DNA of 64,000 bases, from assembly GCA_038503035.1 (NCBI GenBank), contig JAVSML010024588.1, forward strand, positions 62,001 to 126,000. Direction: 5' to 3'. Positions 10,885 through 23,689 of this stretch are shown piece by piece. Below the pieces are notes generated by a model, which saw nothing but the letters and a program-made list of their open reading frames with translations, did not search any database and was not told where the DNA came from. The number at the start of each line of letters is the position of its first letter. Positions within the stretch are counted from its first letter, which is position 1. The translations under genes were made by a program, and so were the position numbers. Origin of the DNA: Crocodylus rhombifer (Eukaryota; Chordata; Crocodylia; Crocodylidae).

Positions 10885-11425
10885 ACAGTGGGCACATCTA
10901 CACATGCTATTAATGCACTTTAGGCTTACCATGGAGTAAAATGCTGCACAGTAAGCCTTTCCTGGGAGCACATCTACACATGCACCCTGATGAGAGCACA
11001 GGGCTTCTCCTTCCTTGCTCAGCCCCCCTGCAAAAGCCAGGGAGGGCTTCAGGTTTCACTGAGTGCTAGTCCAGAGGTTAGCAAGGAGCATAGGGGCTGG
11101 TCCAGATGCACACAGGGCCAGAAGAGATCTGCTGGCTGCAAAGACAGCTGTCTTCTGGCTCCATACACAACAGGACCATTTATGTAGGAGACCTTCACTT
11201 GTGATGCTGTGCTCTGGGTCCCTTTATATAGCACATCCTTTTGTAATACAAACTAGCTTTGGTGGAGGAAGAGACTGCTCCAAGTGGAGAGGATGCTTCA
11301 CCAGCATGCAGGGTGACAAGAGAAAGGGACACCCAGGTAAGCAACAATGTCCAGGGAGCAGGGGGACACAACAGCCCTGGGAGTAGCGGGGAGGTGCCTG
11401 CACCCTCAAGAGGCCTCAAGTTCCA
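10885..11425 (+). mobile_element. Candidate GC-cored element of the 'CATCTACACATGC' group, right end unclear
   Basis: GGGCACATCTACACATGC at 10891 and a second GCACATCTACACATGC at 10969 match the left ends of the elements at 39879 and 41269. As in those, a short AT-rich lead is followed by a GC-rich core with partial palindromes (GGGCCAGAAGA at 11116 against TCTTCTGGCTCC near 11150). A matching right terminus is not visible; the CR1 at about 11440 follows directly and may have truncated it. No transposase coding trace. Confidence 0.4.
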
Positions 11426-11731
11426 ATGATGCCATCAATGCTCATAGTATGGGGAGCAAGCAGGAGAAAATGTGCTTCCTGTTTGCGAGTAAGAATCCAG
11501 ACCTAATAAGGCTCACAGAAACCTAGTGGGACCCCTACCCACAACTGGGCAGTGGGCATTCAGGGATACACCCTACATAGAAGGCACAGGACAGAGAGGA
11601 AAGGCAGGGGGGTCATGCTGTCTGTCAAAGAGCAACTCACATAATCAAGAATTAGCTTCAGGTTAGAGAAGGGTTGGACGGAGACACTGTGGGTCAAACT
11701 ACAAGGGGGGCATAGTGAAAGGGACCTTACG

Positions 11732-12079
11732 GTGGGGGTCTATTACAGATCACCTAACCAGGGGGAAGAGCTGGACCGGGACTTCTCCAGACAGCTTATG
11801 GAGGTGGTTAGATCAAGGAATGTCATTGTCATGGGTGACCTAAACTATGCATACATTTGCTGGGAGGAGCAGCCAGCCAGGTCTGACCACTTGTGTAGGT
11901 TCCTGGTTGTATTACAGGACCTTCACCTTATCCAGGAGGTGCACAGTCCCACTGGGGATAACACCTTGCTGGACCTGGTCCTGGCCACTGGGGATGACCT
12001 GGTGAGGGGACTGCAGGTCCTTGACCACCTAGGCAATAGTGATCATCACCTGCTGGAAGTCACTATCCAGCAAGACTAA
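11732..12079 (+). pseudogene. CR1 ORF2 endonuclease-domain remnant
   Basis: This frame encodes the C-terminal half of the APE-type endonuclease that nicks target DNA for CR1 insertion. The GDLN catalytic motif is at residues 35-38 and the S-D-H-H motif falls near residue 104, both expected for this nuclease family. The N-terminal half is upstream (11500-11730) in other frames, with a stop where other CR1 copies have the WW of LTETWWD. It is broken by stops and frameshifts and not expected to make protein. Confidence 0.85.
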
Positions 12080-12577
12080 AGCCCTTGACTTCAGAAAGGC
12101 CAACTTCAAAGAGCTTCGGAGACTACTGGGGGAGGCACTGAGGGCCCAGAAGGTAGAGGAGATAGGAGTCCATGAGGGATGGTCATACCTTAAGGGGGCG
12201 ATCCTCTAGGCCCAGAGGATAACAGTCCCTGAGAGAAGCAAGTGGGCTAAGAGTGCTCAGAAACCCCTATGGCTTAGCAAAGGCATTCAGGAATGCCTGA
12301 GGACTAAAAGGGGGCGTATAACCAGTGGAAGGAAGGGGCTATCACCAAGGAGGAGTAATCCTCCTCAGCCCGTGAGTGTAGGAGGGCTATTAGAAAGGCC
12401 AAGGATGTAGTTAGGGATCTTCTGGAAGGGCTGGACATTTTTAAATATGCAGGTCCAGATCACCTCCACCCAAGGGTGTTGAGGGAGCTGTCAGGGGTCA
12501 TTGCAGAGCCCTTGGCCTGGCTGTATGAGCATTCATGATCATCTGGCCAGGTGCCGGGGGATTAGAAACTAGCTAAT

Positions 12578-13819
12578 ATGGTCCCCATTTTCAAAAAAGG
12601 GAGGAAGAAAAACCCAAGTAACTATAGGCCCATAAGCCTCACCTTGGTCCTCAGGAAGATTTTGGAGAAAATCATCAAGGAGCACATCTGTGGGGGGCCA
12701 GCAGGGGAGATCATGCTTAGGGGCAATCAGCATGGGTTCATCAAAGGCAGGTCTTGCCTGACGAGCCTGATTGCCTTTTATGACCAGGTAAATAAATCCT
12801 TGGATGATGGTGTCACCATGGATGTAGTCGTTCTAGACTTTAAGAAGACCTTTGACACTGTCTCTCACCCCATTCTCATTAATAAATTAAGCGACTGGGG
12901 TGCTAATGCCTACACAGTTGGATGGGTAAAAAACTGGCTGATGGGGAGCACCCAGAGAGTAGCGGTGGATGGGTTGTACGCAAACTGATGAGAAGTGAGC
13001 AGTGGCATCCCCCAGGACTCAGTCCTCGGACCTGCACTGTTTAACATCTTCATCAGCAACTTGGACGAGGGGATGGAAAGCACGCTGTCCAAGTTTGCTG
13101 ATGACACTAAGATGTGGGGCGAGGTGGGCACACTTAAAGGGACAGAGAGGCTACAACTAGATTTAGACAGACTACAAAAGTGCACAGATGAGAATAGGAT
13201 GGGGTTTAATGTAGATACATGCAGGGTGCTGCACCTTGGGAGAAGGAATCCACAACATACGTACAGGCTTGGGAGTTCCCTTCTTGAAAGCACAGAGGTG
13301 GAAAGGGATCTTGGAGTCATTATTGACTCCAAGATGAACATGAGCCACCAATGCCAGACCGCAGTCAGCAAGGCCAGCCATACCTTGTTATGCATCCAAA
13401 GATGCATCTCAAGCCGGTCCAGAGGGGTGATACTACCCCTCTAGTCAACATTGGTCAGGCCGCAATTGGAGTACTGCATCCAGTACTGGGTGCCGTATTT
13501 TTAAAAGGATGTGGCCAGCCTGGAGGGAGTTCAGAGGAGGGCCACCCGTTTGGTGAGTGGGCAGCAGGATAGGCCCTATGAGGAGAGACTGAGGGACCTG
13601 AACCTGTTCAGCCTCAGCAAGAGGAGGCTGAGGGGGGACCTGGTGGCTGCCTACAAACTCATTAGGGGTGACAAGGTTAATGGTAATAAGCTGATGGAGA
13701 CTAGGTTTAGCTTAGAGATCAGGAAGCAATATTTTACAATTAGGGTGGCCAGAATCTGGAACCAACTTCCTAGAGAAGTGGTTCTCATCCTTACCTTGGG
13801 TAAATTCAAAAAGAGGTGA
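12578..13819 (+). pseudogene. CR1 ORF2 reverse-transcriptase remnant in three frames
   Basis: Three consecutive frames (12578-12988, 12995-13444, 13511-13819) cover reverse transcriptase. The first carries NYRPIS (15-20) and VLDFKKTFDTVSH (85-97), where families have F(S/K)KAFD. The second carries GIPQDSVLGPALFNIF and the catalytic FADD (34-37), intact. The third holds the C-terminal [11 protein letters not shown] region. Stops and frame changes at about 12988 and 13444 separate the pieces, so the copy is dead although the key aspartates survive. Confidence 0.88.
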
Positions 13820-13832
13820 GATGATCACCTGT

Positions 13833-13852
13833 CTGGGTTCTTGTGAACCCAG
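13833..13852 (+). repeat. CR1 3'-UTR hairpin
   Basis: Arms CTGGGTTC and GAACCCAG (8 bp each) around a TTGT loop. It is placed as in the other CR1 copies but with a different, still paired, sequence. Confidence 0.8.
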
Positions 13853-13931
13853 CATTCATTCCTGCCTGTGGCAGGGGGGTCAGGCTAGATGATCTGTTCA
13901 GGTCCCTCCTGACCCTAGCAACTATGGAACT

Positions 13932-14764
13932 ATCAGCATTCAACTGAACTGCTTCTCCAAATGTTTGCATTGCTGTGCATTAATACAACTCTATCGAATG
14001 TACCTGCTGCAGGAGGTTACTGGCAACAAAACAAAATAAAGGTTGTTTTGTATTACTCAAGCTGGAAAAGTATGAACACTTTCTTCTAGACCTCTTGTAG
14101 GTCATAATAGGGTAAATGAGTTTTGTAAAAATCTCATATCACCCAAGTTCTCTGCTTATTCTTATTCTAACTTACGACTGGATTTTAATGAGTTTGGAGC
14201 ATTTTAATTGAAAGTTATTATCTGATAGTCAGGGCTTGGTTTCTTTCCAGAGTAGAATTCAATTATATGTGTTGGGTATATTCTTTGGTGCAGCCTTATT
14301 TATCTGCAAAACAGTTGTCAAGGTCCTGTTTCCCTGAACTAACTAGAAACAAACTTCAACAGAAACTTTCCTCGATTAAAAATCCTTACGTCTGCCTCTC
14401 CAGTGAGCTCTGCACCCCAACTCTGTTTTATTCTTTTCAGGGTCAGCTCACAACTTCTTTTCCTGGCTTTCTACAATACAAGGCTGGAATAACAATATCT
14501 GCTAGTGGTAAATGATCAGTGATCAGGTCTTGATGCTAGAGAGTCATGAACTTCGAGCTATAGAGAGAAGCATCTTAGATGTATATTGAGTAGCCTGAGA
14601 ACGCTGAAAATCTTGCAGCTCCCATTAAGGCAGGCACCCCCTTCCCATAACTGGTAGCAGCAGGAAGTGGGATAAGGGGGTAATTGGGATGCTGGCAATC
14701 AACCCACACCAGTACACCAGGGGGTTGCTCAGGCTAATTGCCTGACCACTTGCACTCAGGTAAG
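13932..14764. other. Intergenic sequence, no feature
   Basis: AT-rich DNA without coding traces. No repeat recognised before the element at 14765. Confidence 0.45.
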
Positions 14765-15174
14765 TATAGTCAGTCAAAAAGCCTGAGGCTGAATCAATTC
14801 AATCTTCACAGGTTAACCTAAGCTGCATAGACTGAACAGATAAAAAACTGAACAGACATTCACTTCTGATTCTGGAAATGCAGCCACATGCCTGCAGTGG
14901 CCCAGACCAGAAGCTGGGGGGACGTTAAAACATGCCTCCCTGCTTGGCTGAAGCAAACAGCTTGAATCTGGGGTGAGGGGAGGAATCTGGGGTAGAAGTT
15001 CAATAAACTGATTTAACCTAAATCAGTTAAGTCTGATACGACATCCATCCAGCTTTATCATAAACTGGTTTTGGCCATTTTGAAAGTAGTTTGTGTGCAC
15101 TGAACTGTTGTGTTACAGATTTGAACCAGTATCTGATCACTTATACCAGTTTATGTGTAATTTCTATCCCTAGC
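14765..15174 (+). mobile_element. M1-family inverted-repeat element, copy 2, internally deleted
   Basis: It shares with 3640-4572 the left interior (TCAAAAAGCCTGAGGCTGAAT) and the right end (GTGTAATTTCTATCCCTAGCC). It is only about 410 bp, so roughly half the core is missing. The left tip reads GTATAGTCAGTC instead of the GGGACAGACATT terminus, as in copy 4 at 51849. Confidence 0.68.
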
Positions 15175-17447
15175 CTTAGTCTCTGTCTTTAAAATATAGA
15201 TCGAGTTGCATCCATGTGTTGTAACTCTGACCTGACACATGCTTTATGATTTTTCTCCATTGTTCATAGATATCGTTTCCTCTGCAAAGGGCCACTGAAC
15301 ATCAAAAGTATTTGGCCCATACATTAAATTTAGTAAGAACCAAGACTGTCTGTTCAGTAAAGATTCACCTGTGAGAACAACACAATTTTAATAAGTAAAG
15401 GAAAAGATACAATTTCAATAATTCCAAGCACCCATTCAAAAACATTGATTGGATTAACCATAAAAAGTTGTGTTTTTCTTATGCCAACACATTGGTTACC
15501 ACTTGTAACACTCTGGACACGCTGGGGGAGCATGGACATCATAATTATAGATCATATTAAAAATGGGGAGGAAGAAAAGAAAAACAGCTGGAATAGGTAG
15601 GTACATTTTGGCCACCTGGAGATCATCTATAATGTCAGTGGCTGTGTGAGAGACTGTGTTGTGTCTGAGGTGGGGGGGAGTTGGGGAGAGAAGGAAGACT
15701 TGCTTTTTTTTTTATGGCCCATAATATTTCTAGGTCAGATGTACAGTTGGACATCATGGATGTAACTGAAAGTTAGCTGGTCTTTTAAAAAGAGCTTATT
15801 ATGCAACAAATCTCTCTCACACAATTTTGAAAATTAAATGGAAAACAAATTATAAACCAAGTTCTGATCATGCTGCATTTCTCATGTGATGCCTTTAGAA
15901 ACTGTTTTGTACAATTGCAGGATTATAAGTAGGTTAGTTTAAGAAACAGCTGTTTTTCAAATGAGGCTAAAGCACCTGCAGATAATTTAAATGTGAATTG
16001 TTTGGGGAAATACACTAGAATAATTTGGTGTCCATTGCAACCCAGGATCTTCATACAAATTTCATTAATGCAGATTTGCTAATCCCAGCAGTGCTGTAGT
16101 GACCTTTCCAATTGATTTTGCAAACCTTGTCTGTACTTTGTGTAAACATGAACCATGAAGTTTAAAGTAGAATGCCATATTTTTCTACTTTTTAAAGTAA
16201 TTATAGTAATTTTTAGCATGTAAGAGTTCCCCAGGGACAAAAGAATATTTACTGTTCATTTTTATTTTCTTTTTAAAGAGAAAAAAAGAACTAAAGAAAA
16301 GCAAAAAAAAATCATACTCATATTTGTTTGGTTCTCTATACTGGCCTTTAATAATATTAAAAGGAAGAAGATAACAACAGTGTGGGAAATGATTTGCATT
16401 TTCCACCCCATATTCAACCTGAGAGGAACATCTGCAGTGCATCAATAAGACAAACAGAACATCTCTGGAGAGGAGCATGATGGTACTTAGTCTTAATTGG
16501 AAGTTGATTTTCATTTCTTTCCTTTGAAAGCATCATTTCACATAATATATTTCTTTACTGTTAGAAGCTATAAATGGGCTTTTTTTAGAGCATTTTGACT
16601 ATAAAGAAAAATAAAATGCATGGTAAGAATCCTGTCTTTATTTATATCTGATCTGGGCTAAGGAAATCACCCTTCATATGCTTCCAATATTTTTTTCTTT
16701 CTATAATATACTTACGTACATGCAATCACATGTCTGTATAAAATGACACAACAAAATTAGAAACAATGTCCACTTTCTGGAAAATAATCAGTTCAGGGTG
16801 GGGGGTTTATAGCTTTAGCTTCATTTTGATAAAATTTATCCTATTTCTAACTTTTCTTGATTAAAACAAAATAATGATAATTGGGATTTGTTCCTATAAG
16901 CTAACAAAATTCCTACTGGAAGAAAGTGATCAAATAATTTTTTGAGGGGGAGGGGGTGTTGTGGGTGCATAGTTAGATTTTTTATTTCTAACAAAAGACA
17001 AATCTATGATGTAATCATAAATACAAATATTAAGACAATTCACCTTTTTAGAACAAAACTCCACTCTTAACCACCAAGTCAGAAGGTCCTTTTTATAGCA
17101 TTCATTCTTAGTGCATATACATCACAGTTTCTAGGAAAGATATTCAGTTAATTTTATTGTGAATTTGATCCAATAACAAAGAACCTTTTCTAAGGCCAAT
17201 TAATGCCAAGGGGAAAATATACTTATTGGCCTTTACATCAGGTCCCAAATATGGAATATACATAGATCTTTGTATAAAACCAGTGATAGTACTACATACA
17301 AACACAAAACTAAAACTTATAATAATGTAGCTGATGTCATTTTATTTTGATGTGAATGAGTATTGTTATATATGGTTTATCTTTAGCTTTCCAAACAGAA
17401 AAATTAATCCACAACAAAAATCTCAAATATTTAAACAAGACGGAAGA
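15175..17447. other. AT-rich DNA, no feature
   Basis: Long AT-rich stretch with A/T runs (for example around 16240-16320) and no coding or repeat signature I recognise. Fits intron or gene desert. Confidence 0.5.
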
Positions 17448-17457
17448 GGTTCAAATC

Positions 17458-17659
17458 AGGGCTGGTCCGTCCTATCCTGCAAAACCTGTGGTTGCAGGGA
17501 GCCCTGCAGCCAGGGGGCCCCCTATGGCTGTGAACACTCTGCCACTCCATGTTGCTGCCATCACCGCCGGCTTCACGTCCAGCCACTAGCCACCCCGTCC
17601 CCCCCCCACTGCTTATGCTGCTGCCAGCTTCTTCACATCAGGGGGCCCCCAAAAATTGT
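17458..17659 (+). mobile_element. GC-rich 202-bp insertion flanked by a direct repeat
   Basis: The GC-rich piece is bounded by GGTTCAAATC (17448-17457) and GGTTCAAAATC (17660-17670), which look like a target-site duplication in otherwise AT-rich DNA. Inside, CAGGGGGCCCCC occurs twice. Frames through it are short. The type of element is unknown. Confidence 0.5.
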
Positions 17660-17670
17660 GGTTCAAAATC

Positions 17671-18565
17671 TATCGCAATACTTTATTTAAGCGTATCAAT
17701 ACTCTAAAGTGAAACTCATTGTATTACAACCTTAATAAATACTATAGGGTGCAAGATATTGCTACCAGAAAGACAAAATCTGTAAGAGAAGCTAAATTTA
17801 AGCAACCAGGCTGAGCACAAACCATTGTGTAGGCTGTCACTGTGAAACTTTTAAGACTAGCCCTAAAGGCAGAATATTTTCCAGAGATAAAACAACCCTA
17901 GTTGGATTTAACTTCCTTTTTGTGTATATGTATTTCCTGCATGAATTTAAAATTAAGCTGAAAAACCCTAGTAGTGATGACCTTTAACACAGCTACATAT
18001 TTTTGTTTAGTTCATCATCAGGAAATTCACACATTTGGCAAGGTGTCATTTATTAGTATTTATAATCTGCATTTAAACTGTTGTTTTTCTTACTGCCTGC
18101 TCCTACAAAAAGTTTCCTAGTGCACTTCAACCTCCATCTTCTGTCTAAGAGCAGTAGAGCTTTCATTTCCTAACCTGAACTGAATCACAATCTTGAAACT
18201 AAATCAAGCTTAGCCTCTAGTCAACAGGATATGAAGCCTATGAAAGATTGCAATAAAATCCACTAGGAATTGGTTTTATTACCTAAAACAAATGATTTAA
18301 AAATTCTATGGGTGTGATACCAAAATATCCATTGTATGAAATGATGTTTCATAAAACAAATGTCTCAAAAATATGTGGACATCTGTTTGACAAAATGTCT
18401 TTGTCAACAAAGCAGAGTTTTAATTCAAGGCATTTAATTAGGGAAGGCATTAGTTTGAGACTGCCATCAAAGCATTTTTATTTAGACTCATTTGATGTTT
18501 CAACAGTATACATTATGGGGTGTTGCATAAGAAATGAAGTTTTTCTAAGAATACAGGTGAATTTT
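17671..18565. other. AT-rich DNA, no feature
   Basis: No recognisable feature. A 122-codon frame starting at 18308 looks like a chance opening that runs into the GC-rich block. Confidence 0.45.
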
Positions 18566-18880
18566 AAGCCTCTGCCATGCAGCGTCCCTCCCCCCCGAGC
18601 TGTGCAGACTCCGGCCTGGGAGAGTGGGGGGAGGCAGGGTCAGGGGATATGTTCTTCTCTGCTTCCCTATTGCTGAGAGACAGCAGCTCATGGGAGGACT
18701 GTGGAGACCAGCTTGGCTGGCCAGGTGTGCTGGGAATCCTGCCTGTACACGACCCCTCCCTATGTTGCCTGCTCCATGCTGCCTGCTGGCTGAGCCAGGA
18801 GACATGGCTGGGCAGAGAGGCTGTGGTCTGACAGATTCACCACCCCCACCAAAGAGCGAGTATGTGTGCTGTTCACTACT
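18566..18880 (+). repeat. GC-rich block, unclassified
   Basis: About 300 bp of GC-rich sequence in AT-rich surroundings, with overlapping frames on both strands caused by low stop-codon density. No terminal repeats or flanking duplication identified. It is probably an inserted repeat fragment. Confidence 0.35.
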
Positions 18881-21800
18881 GATCTAAGCTGTGCCACTTC
18901 CAGGAAACTGCATAACTTAGACGGATTCCACCTTGGGCTTTTTGAATGTGTGTACCTGGCCAGGGAGACTAGGTACGCAACTCTGTTTCTCTGAATCATT
19001 CTGCTAGGACCAGAAACCTAAGTTTCAGCTTCTGCAATGCCTATCTAATAGATCACTGTGATTCTCATCAGATCGTAAACATAATAGTTCCAAGGACTGG
19101 AATGTTTTTCTTTTTACCATTCGAATGCATCATTCCTGACATGGGGGGAGGAGAGGGGAATAAAGTACTCTACTTTCTTTTGCTGAAAAATAATAAGTTT
19201 TTGATTTGTGGGGAAAACTTTATTTAAACCCATGAATTGGGAGCTGAACTTATCTACAGCTAGCAAGTGTAATGATCCTAAAGAATTGCTCAATTCTCAG
19301 CCTGAATAGATTTTCTCAAACACAGACATGTATACCATCACCCAGCTTACATGCTGGCATGGCTGTCAGATGCTTTGGCATACAGGAAAAAATGTGTAAC
19401 TTACGTAGATAAAATTAGAAAAGTCTGAAAACCATATTTCTTAGCTACAATAAGTCTGCATAGCTCCACTGATTTAAATAAAGCTATGACAGTTAAGGAT
19501 CTTTCCCTTTTGGTTTCAACAGTTGACTCTTCCTGTGTGTGGCTCTTAGATTAGTATCTTTGATGTCTCTATTTCTTATGTAATAATAGAGATAATACCT
19601 TGCAGTAAAAGTGTTAATGTTTTTGAGACACTTGGATACTAAAATACTGGGGCCATAACAATACACAACATCCCTTACTCCCTAATTATGGCTTTTGGAA
19701 CAAGTTAGTCTTAAAGGAGCTACCCTTCCCTGCCCTCTCTCTAATCATGCACCATTCAAAATTAAGAGGATAATTATCAGTTGGTGGCTTTACTGCTGTC
19801 ATTAAGTTTAAATGTCTAGCAGTATATGAAAAGCAGTTAATAAAATGGGCTCGCTGTACTGAAAGTGGCTGAGGTAAAGAGAGATCCAAACATCAAGTAT
19901 AAATATTTAAGAGGTCAATATCAAAATATTTGCATAAACACCATGGAACAAAAATTAGTTCCAATTATTCTGATACATGAAAAGGATCAAGCTAAAACAA
20001 ATATGCCTTTTTCTTTTATAATCAATACATCACTACCTGTTTCTGTCATTTTACCACTGTATTTTGTAGCAGCAGCAAAGTGTTGTTCTAAAAATACAAT
20101 GGTGTTGGCATTTCCACTTGTCTGAAGAGCCATCTCCAGGGTGACATAATCTAAGCTAGAACTGAAACTTGTAGGCTTTTTTAAGCAAAATGCAGTCTCT
20201 CTTTAAGGTACTTCTATACCATTTTCAGTAAAAAAACAGCTTCTTAAAAGGCACTACATTTCAGCATAGAATAAAATAGACTGCATTTAGAATTTCAGTT
20301 GAATTTCACCTTTTTACAGTACCATAAAATCATATCCTCAACTGATGTAAATTTGTGTCTATCCATTAAGTATACTGAAGTTATGTTGAGGGCCTGGCCT
20401 AGAAATTATAATCTTACTAATGCCAATAATAGTCTTATTGCAGTAATAGTCTTATTTTCTAGTACAAATCTCATACAAAAGAACATATTCCTTGAGAAAC
20501 TAATCAACAGTGATGGTCCCTGGAGATTTTTCTTTGTTTGTTTGTTGGAACTATCAGTGGACAATATTATGGTATACTAGGAATTTTTTTTTTTTTAAAT
20601 GAGGGAAATGTATTAAAACAATGTTAGCAAAAGAAACACAAGCACATAATCCTTGCCAAAACTTCCATATATCATGGCTCTTGAACTGAATATATCAAAT
20701 TTAAGTTTTATTATGTATATTCTGTCCGTCTTAGAGCAAAAACTCAAGCTCTGCATCTCTTGTTCAGATCCATAATTCACACTGATGAATACTTTACTCC
20801 TAAAATAGCTAAATTGACTACGGATGGGTAGAAACAAGGTAAGTAATCTGAGAGAAATGCAATATCTACAGTGGGATTACTCACAGAAAGACAGGGATTA
20901 TTTTTTTGAGTCTGTAGTCTAGCATAATGCACCTTGATCCAATGTGCTTCATTAATATAAATAAATGACAACAACATAAAACAGGGTGCATCTACATGAG
21001 ACGCTACTGTGCAATCATTACTGCATTTTTACTTAGTACTTCTATTAGCAAGTACTAAATAAATATTCAGTAACCAGAGTTACTGTGTAGTAGAGCTGGT
21101 GAATGTCTTTTAGGTGACCCACAGAGAAGCAGAATTTGCACCATCAGCAGTATAGTAAGTGGGAAATAGAATTTCCTCAGCATTGATGACAAATACAGGA
21201 CATCTAAGGTGCAAAGTGAGGATGTCTGATTAGTATTCGTATTCTATATAAGAAAAAAATATTGTATTTGGGGCAGAATTGGCTTCATGAGCTGTTGTAT
21301 TCTTCTCTAGTTTCTTTCTATAACAGAAAAGAATTTGTGTTTACATCTTAATTCCCACCCATATAACTACAAATTGATAAATTAAAGTGTGGTATTTCCT
21401 AGATTTAGTTTGCAGGAATAACCCACAGGAGGGAAATTTATATTGCTTGTTGTGATTCAATTTACTATCAAGTTTCCCTTGAGGCTGCTGGAAAAGTGCT
21501 TCTGGAAAAGTACAAAGCAAACAAGCTAATCAAAACCAATAATTACTTACTCAAAAGAAGATAAAGGACTGAAGTACAAAGCTTTAAAAACATTTTCCTC
21601 ATTTTTAACTTGAGTGTGCACTGAACATAGAGAAAACTGACTTCACACTCTAGGGGCAGATGGATATGTTGCCTGCTCAAATATATCTAGTAACTTTTTT
21701 ACATAAAAGTGCATCCTCTGCATCAGGGAACTTAGAGGCAGTCAGAACTAATTCCCAGCAGGCTGCACTTCAGATCTACACACTGACTGCCTCCATACAG

Positions 21801-22125
21801 TAGCCTGCCTCCAGGCAGGGAAAGCAGCAGTAACTGGTGCTTTCCTGGCTTTGTTTTCTCTTGGGATTTTCTAAGGATGAATACAAGCATTACATTTTAC
21901 TGGTGGAATCACAGTTCCACCAGTACCTCTGACAAGGTAGAAGTGGTCTTTGGAAGAGTTTCTACTGGAGAAACAAACACTTGTACATTTATTTCTTTGA
22001 CAAAAGCATCTGCACTGCCCTCCAGCATGCCAGCATGCATTGATCTGTCCGCCCTCTTCTTTCTCCTCCACAGAGGCAGTCTGATTCAGATGGCCTCCAC
22101 ACCTTTGACTGAGCACAGAGAAAAT
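18881..22125. other. AT-rich DNA; fragment of the 'GTGCATCTACA' terminus at 20982
   Basis: Essentially featureless AT-rich sequence. At 20982-21000 the words AGGGTGCATCTACATGAG match the left terminus of the elements at 39879 and 41269, followed by TACTGTGC / AGTACT words, so a short relic of that group is likely. No matching right end was found. The rest to 22125 shows nothing I can support. Confidence 0.4.
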
Positions 22126-22440
22126 GTCATAGATTTCATAGACATTAGGGCTGGAAGGGACCTCGGAAGATCATCGAGTCCAGCCCTCTGACCCAGGGGC
22201 AAGAAGTCAGCTGGGGTCATAGGATCCCAGCAAGAAAAACAGCCATGTTTCTCTTAAAGGCATTCAAAGTAGGAGCTTGAACCACCTCCAGCAGCAGGCC
22301 ATTCCAGATCTTGAAGGCTTGGACAGTAAAGAAGTTCTTCCTTATGTCCAGTTGAAACGGTCTGGCAGGAGTTTATTCAATCTTGTAATCCCTTGGGGTG
22401 CTCTGGTGAACAAAATCCAGGTCCTTGCCAATTTTGTGGG
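22126..22440 (-). mobile_element. CR1 LINE 3' fragment, antisense (copy C)
   Basis: The plus strand starts with TTTCATAGACATTAGGGCTGG, the reverse complement of a CR1 3' tail. It continues antisense through the 3' UTR hairpin (22210-22231) into the last ORF2 codons. It is 5'-truncated after about 310 bp. A near relative from the same subfamily lies at 63061. Confidence 0.88.
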
Positions 22441-22857
22441 TTGGAAGAGCCCAGGCCCTCTTCACAGCCCTATTGCTATGCAGTTATCAACACATGCCCT
22501 CACCTCCCCAAAAATCTGAGCAGGTGGGAGAAACTGACCCACTAGCACCTGACCCTCCACCCACCAGCACACCCCTAAACCCAGCTCAGTCCATCCCCAC
22601 CAAACACTGTTCCCAGAAACCTCTGACCCCTCCTCTCTAGACATAGACATGGCCCAGATCACACCTACTGTTCCCAAATCACTCCCCCCCACCCCAGCCA
22701 TGACCCCCCAGATCCAGAACTTACCAAGCCAATCTGTATTGGGGAAGGGCAGAGGAAAGCCGTGTCTCCATGCTGTTTGGGTATGGGAGAGGGCAGGGCC
22801 AGATACTACCCACTCCCATACTCAAGCAACAGACACAGTTCCCATGAGGAACACAAC
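22441..22857 (+). other. C-rich spacer between two CR1 copies
   Basis: A CCACC/CCCCA-rich stretch with no recognised element. It supplies the first 70 or so codons of a long frame that becomes CR1 after 22857, so those codons are not CR1 and probably not coding. Confidence 0.45.
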
Positions 22858-23689
22858 ACTGGAGGACCGCATCCAGGGAGTGGTGGTGGATGGGTCTTAT
22901 TCAACCTGGAGGGATGTGGGCAGTGGGGTTCCGAAGGGCTCAGTCCTTGGGCCCACACTTTTCAACATCTTCATCAACAACTTGGACGAGGGGATGAAAA
23001 CCACCCTGTTCAAATTCGCAGACAACACGAAGATGTGGGGTGATGTGGGCAAGCTAGAAGAGAGGAATAGGCTGCAATCAGACCTAGACAGGTTACAGGG
23101 GTGGACAGATGAGAACAGGATGGGATTCAACACCGACAAGTGCAAGGTGATGCACCTGGGGAGGAACAACTGGCACCATACCTACAGGCTGGGGAACTCC
23201 CTTCTCATCAGTGCAGAGGCAGAAAAGGATCTCGGAGTCATCATTGATGCCAAGATGAACATGGGCCGGCAGTGTGGGGATGCAGTCAGGAAGGCCAACT
23301 GTACCTTGTCATGCATCCACAGATGCATCTCAAGCAGGCCCAAGGAGGTGATCCTCCCCCTCTATGCAACACTGATCAGGCCGCAGCTGGAGTACTGCAT
23401 CCAGTTCTGGGTGCCGCACTTCAAGAGGGATGTGGACAACATGGAGAGGATCCAGAGGAGGGCCACTAGCATGATCAGGGGGCAGCAGGGCAGGCCCTAC
23501 AAGGAGAGGCTACAGGACCTGAACCTGTTCAGTCTCCACAAGAGAAGACTGAGGGGGGATCTAGTGGCCTGTTACCAACTAGTCAGAGGGGACCAGCAGG
23601 CATTGTTCCCCCGAGCACTACTAGGAATGACTAGGAATAATGGTCAGAAACTGGCAGAGGGTAGATTCAGACTAGACATTAGTAGGTGA
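22858..23689 (+). pseudogene. CR1 ORF2 reverse-transcriptase fragment, catalytic motif mutated
   Basis: This is the longest open frame in the window (346 codons, opening at 22649), but only codons from about 70 onward are CR1. They carry GVPKGSVLGPTLFNIF, FKFADNTKMWG and the C-terminal words GRPYKERLQDLNLFSLHKRR. The catalytic FADD is FADN (residues 123-126 of the frame), so a metal-binding aspartate is lost. The frame ends at 23689 in a premature TGA; the [10 protein letters not shown] region continues beyond it. It is a retrotransposon relic, not a host gene. Confidence 0.9.

Larger units (their letters stand above)
11440..13931 (+). mobile_element. CR1 LINE, longest copy (copy B)
   Basis: A sense CR1 of about 2.5 kb running from the endonuclease start through reverse transcriptase to the 3' UTR. 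The 3' end shows the hairpin at 13833-13852 and the tail ending ACTATGGAACTAT, the short tandem end typical of CR1. The 5' UTR and ORF1 are absent, so it is 5'-truncated. A full CR1 is around 4.5 kb. Parts of ORF2 between 12080 and 12570 are in broken frames. Confidence 0.92.

Noticed and set aside
22649..22857. N-terminal 70 codons of the 346-codon frame as part of a gene
   Set aside because: Pro/Thr-rich text from a C-rich spacer that happens to be in phase with CR1; CR1 similarity begins only after it.
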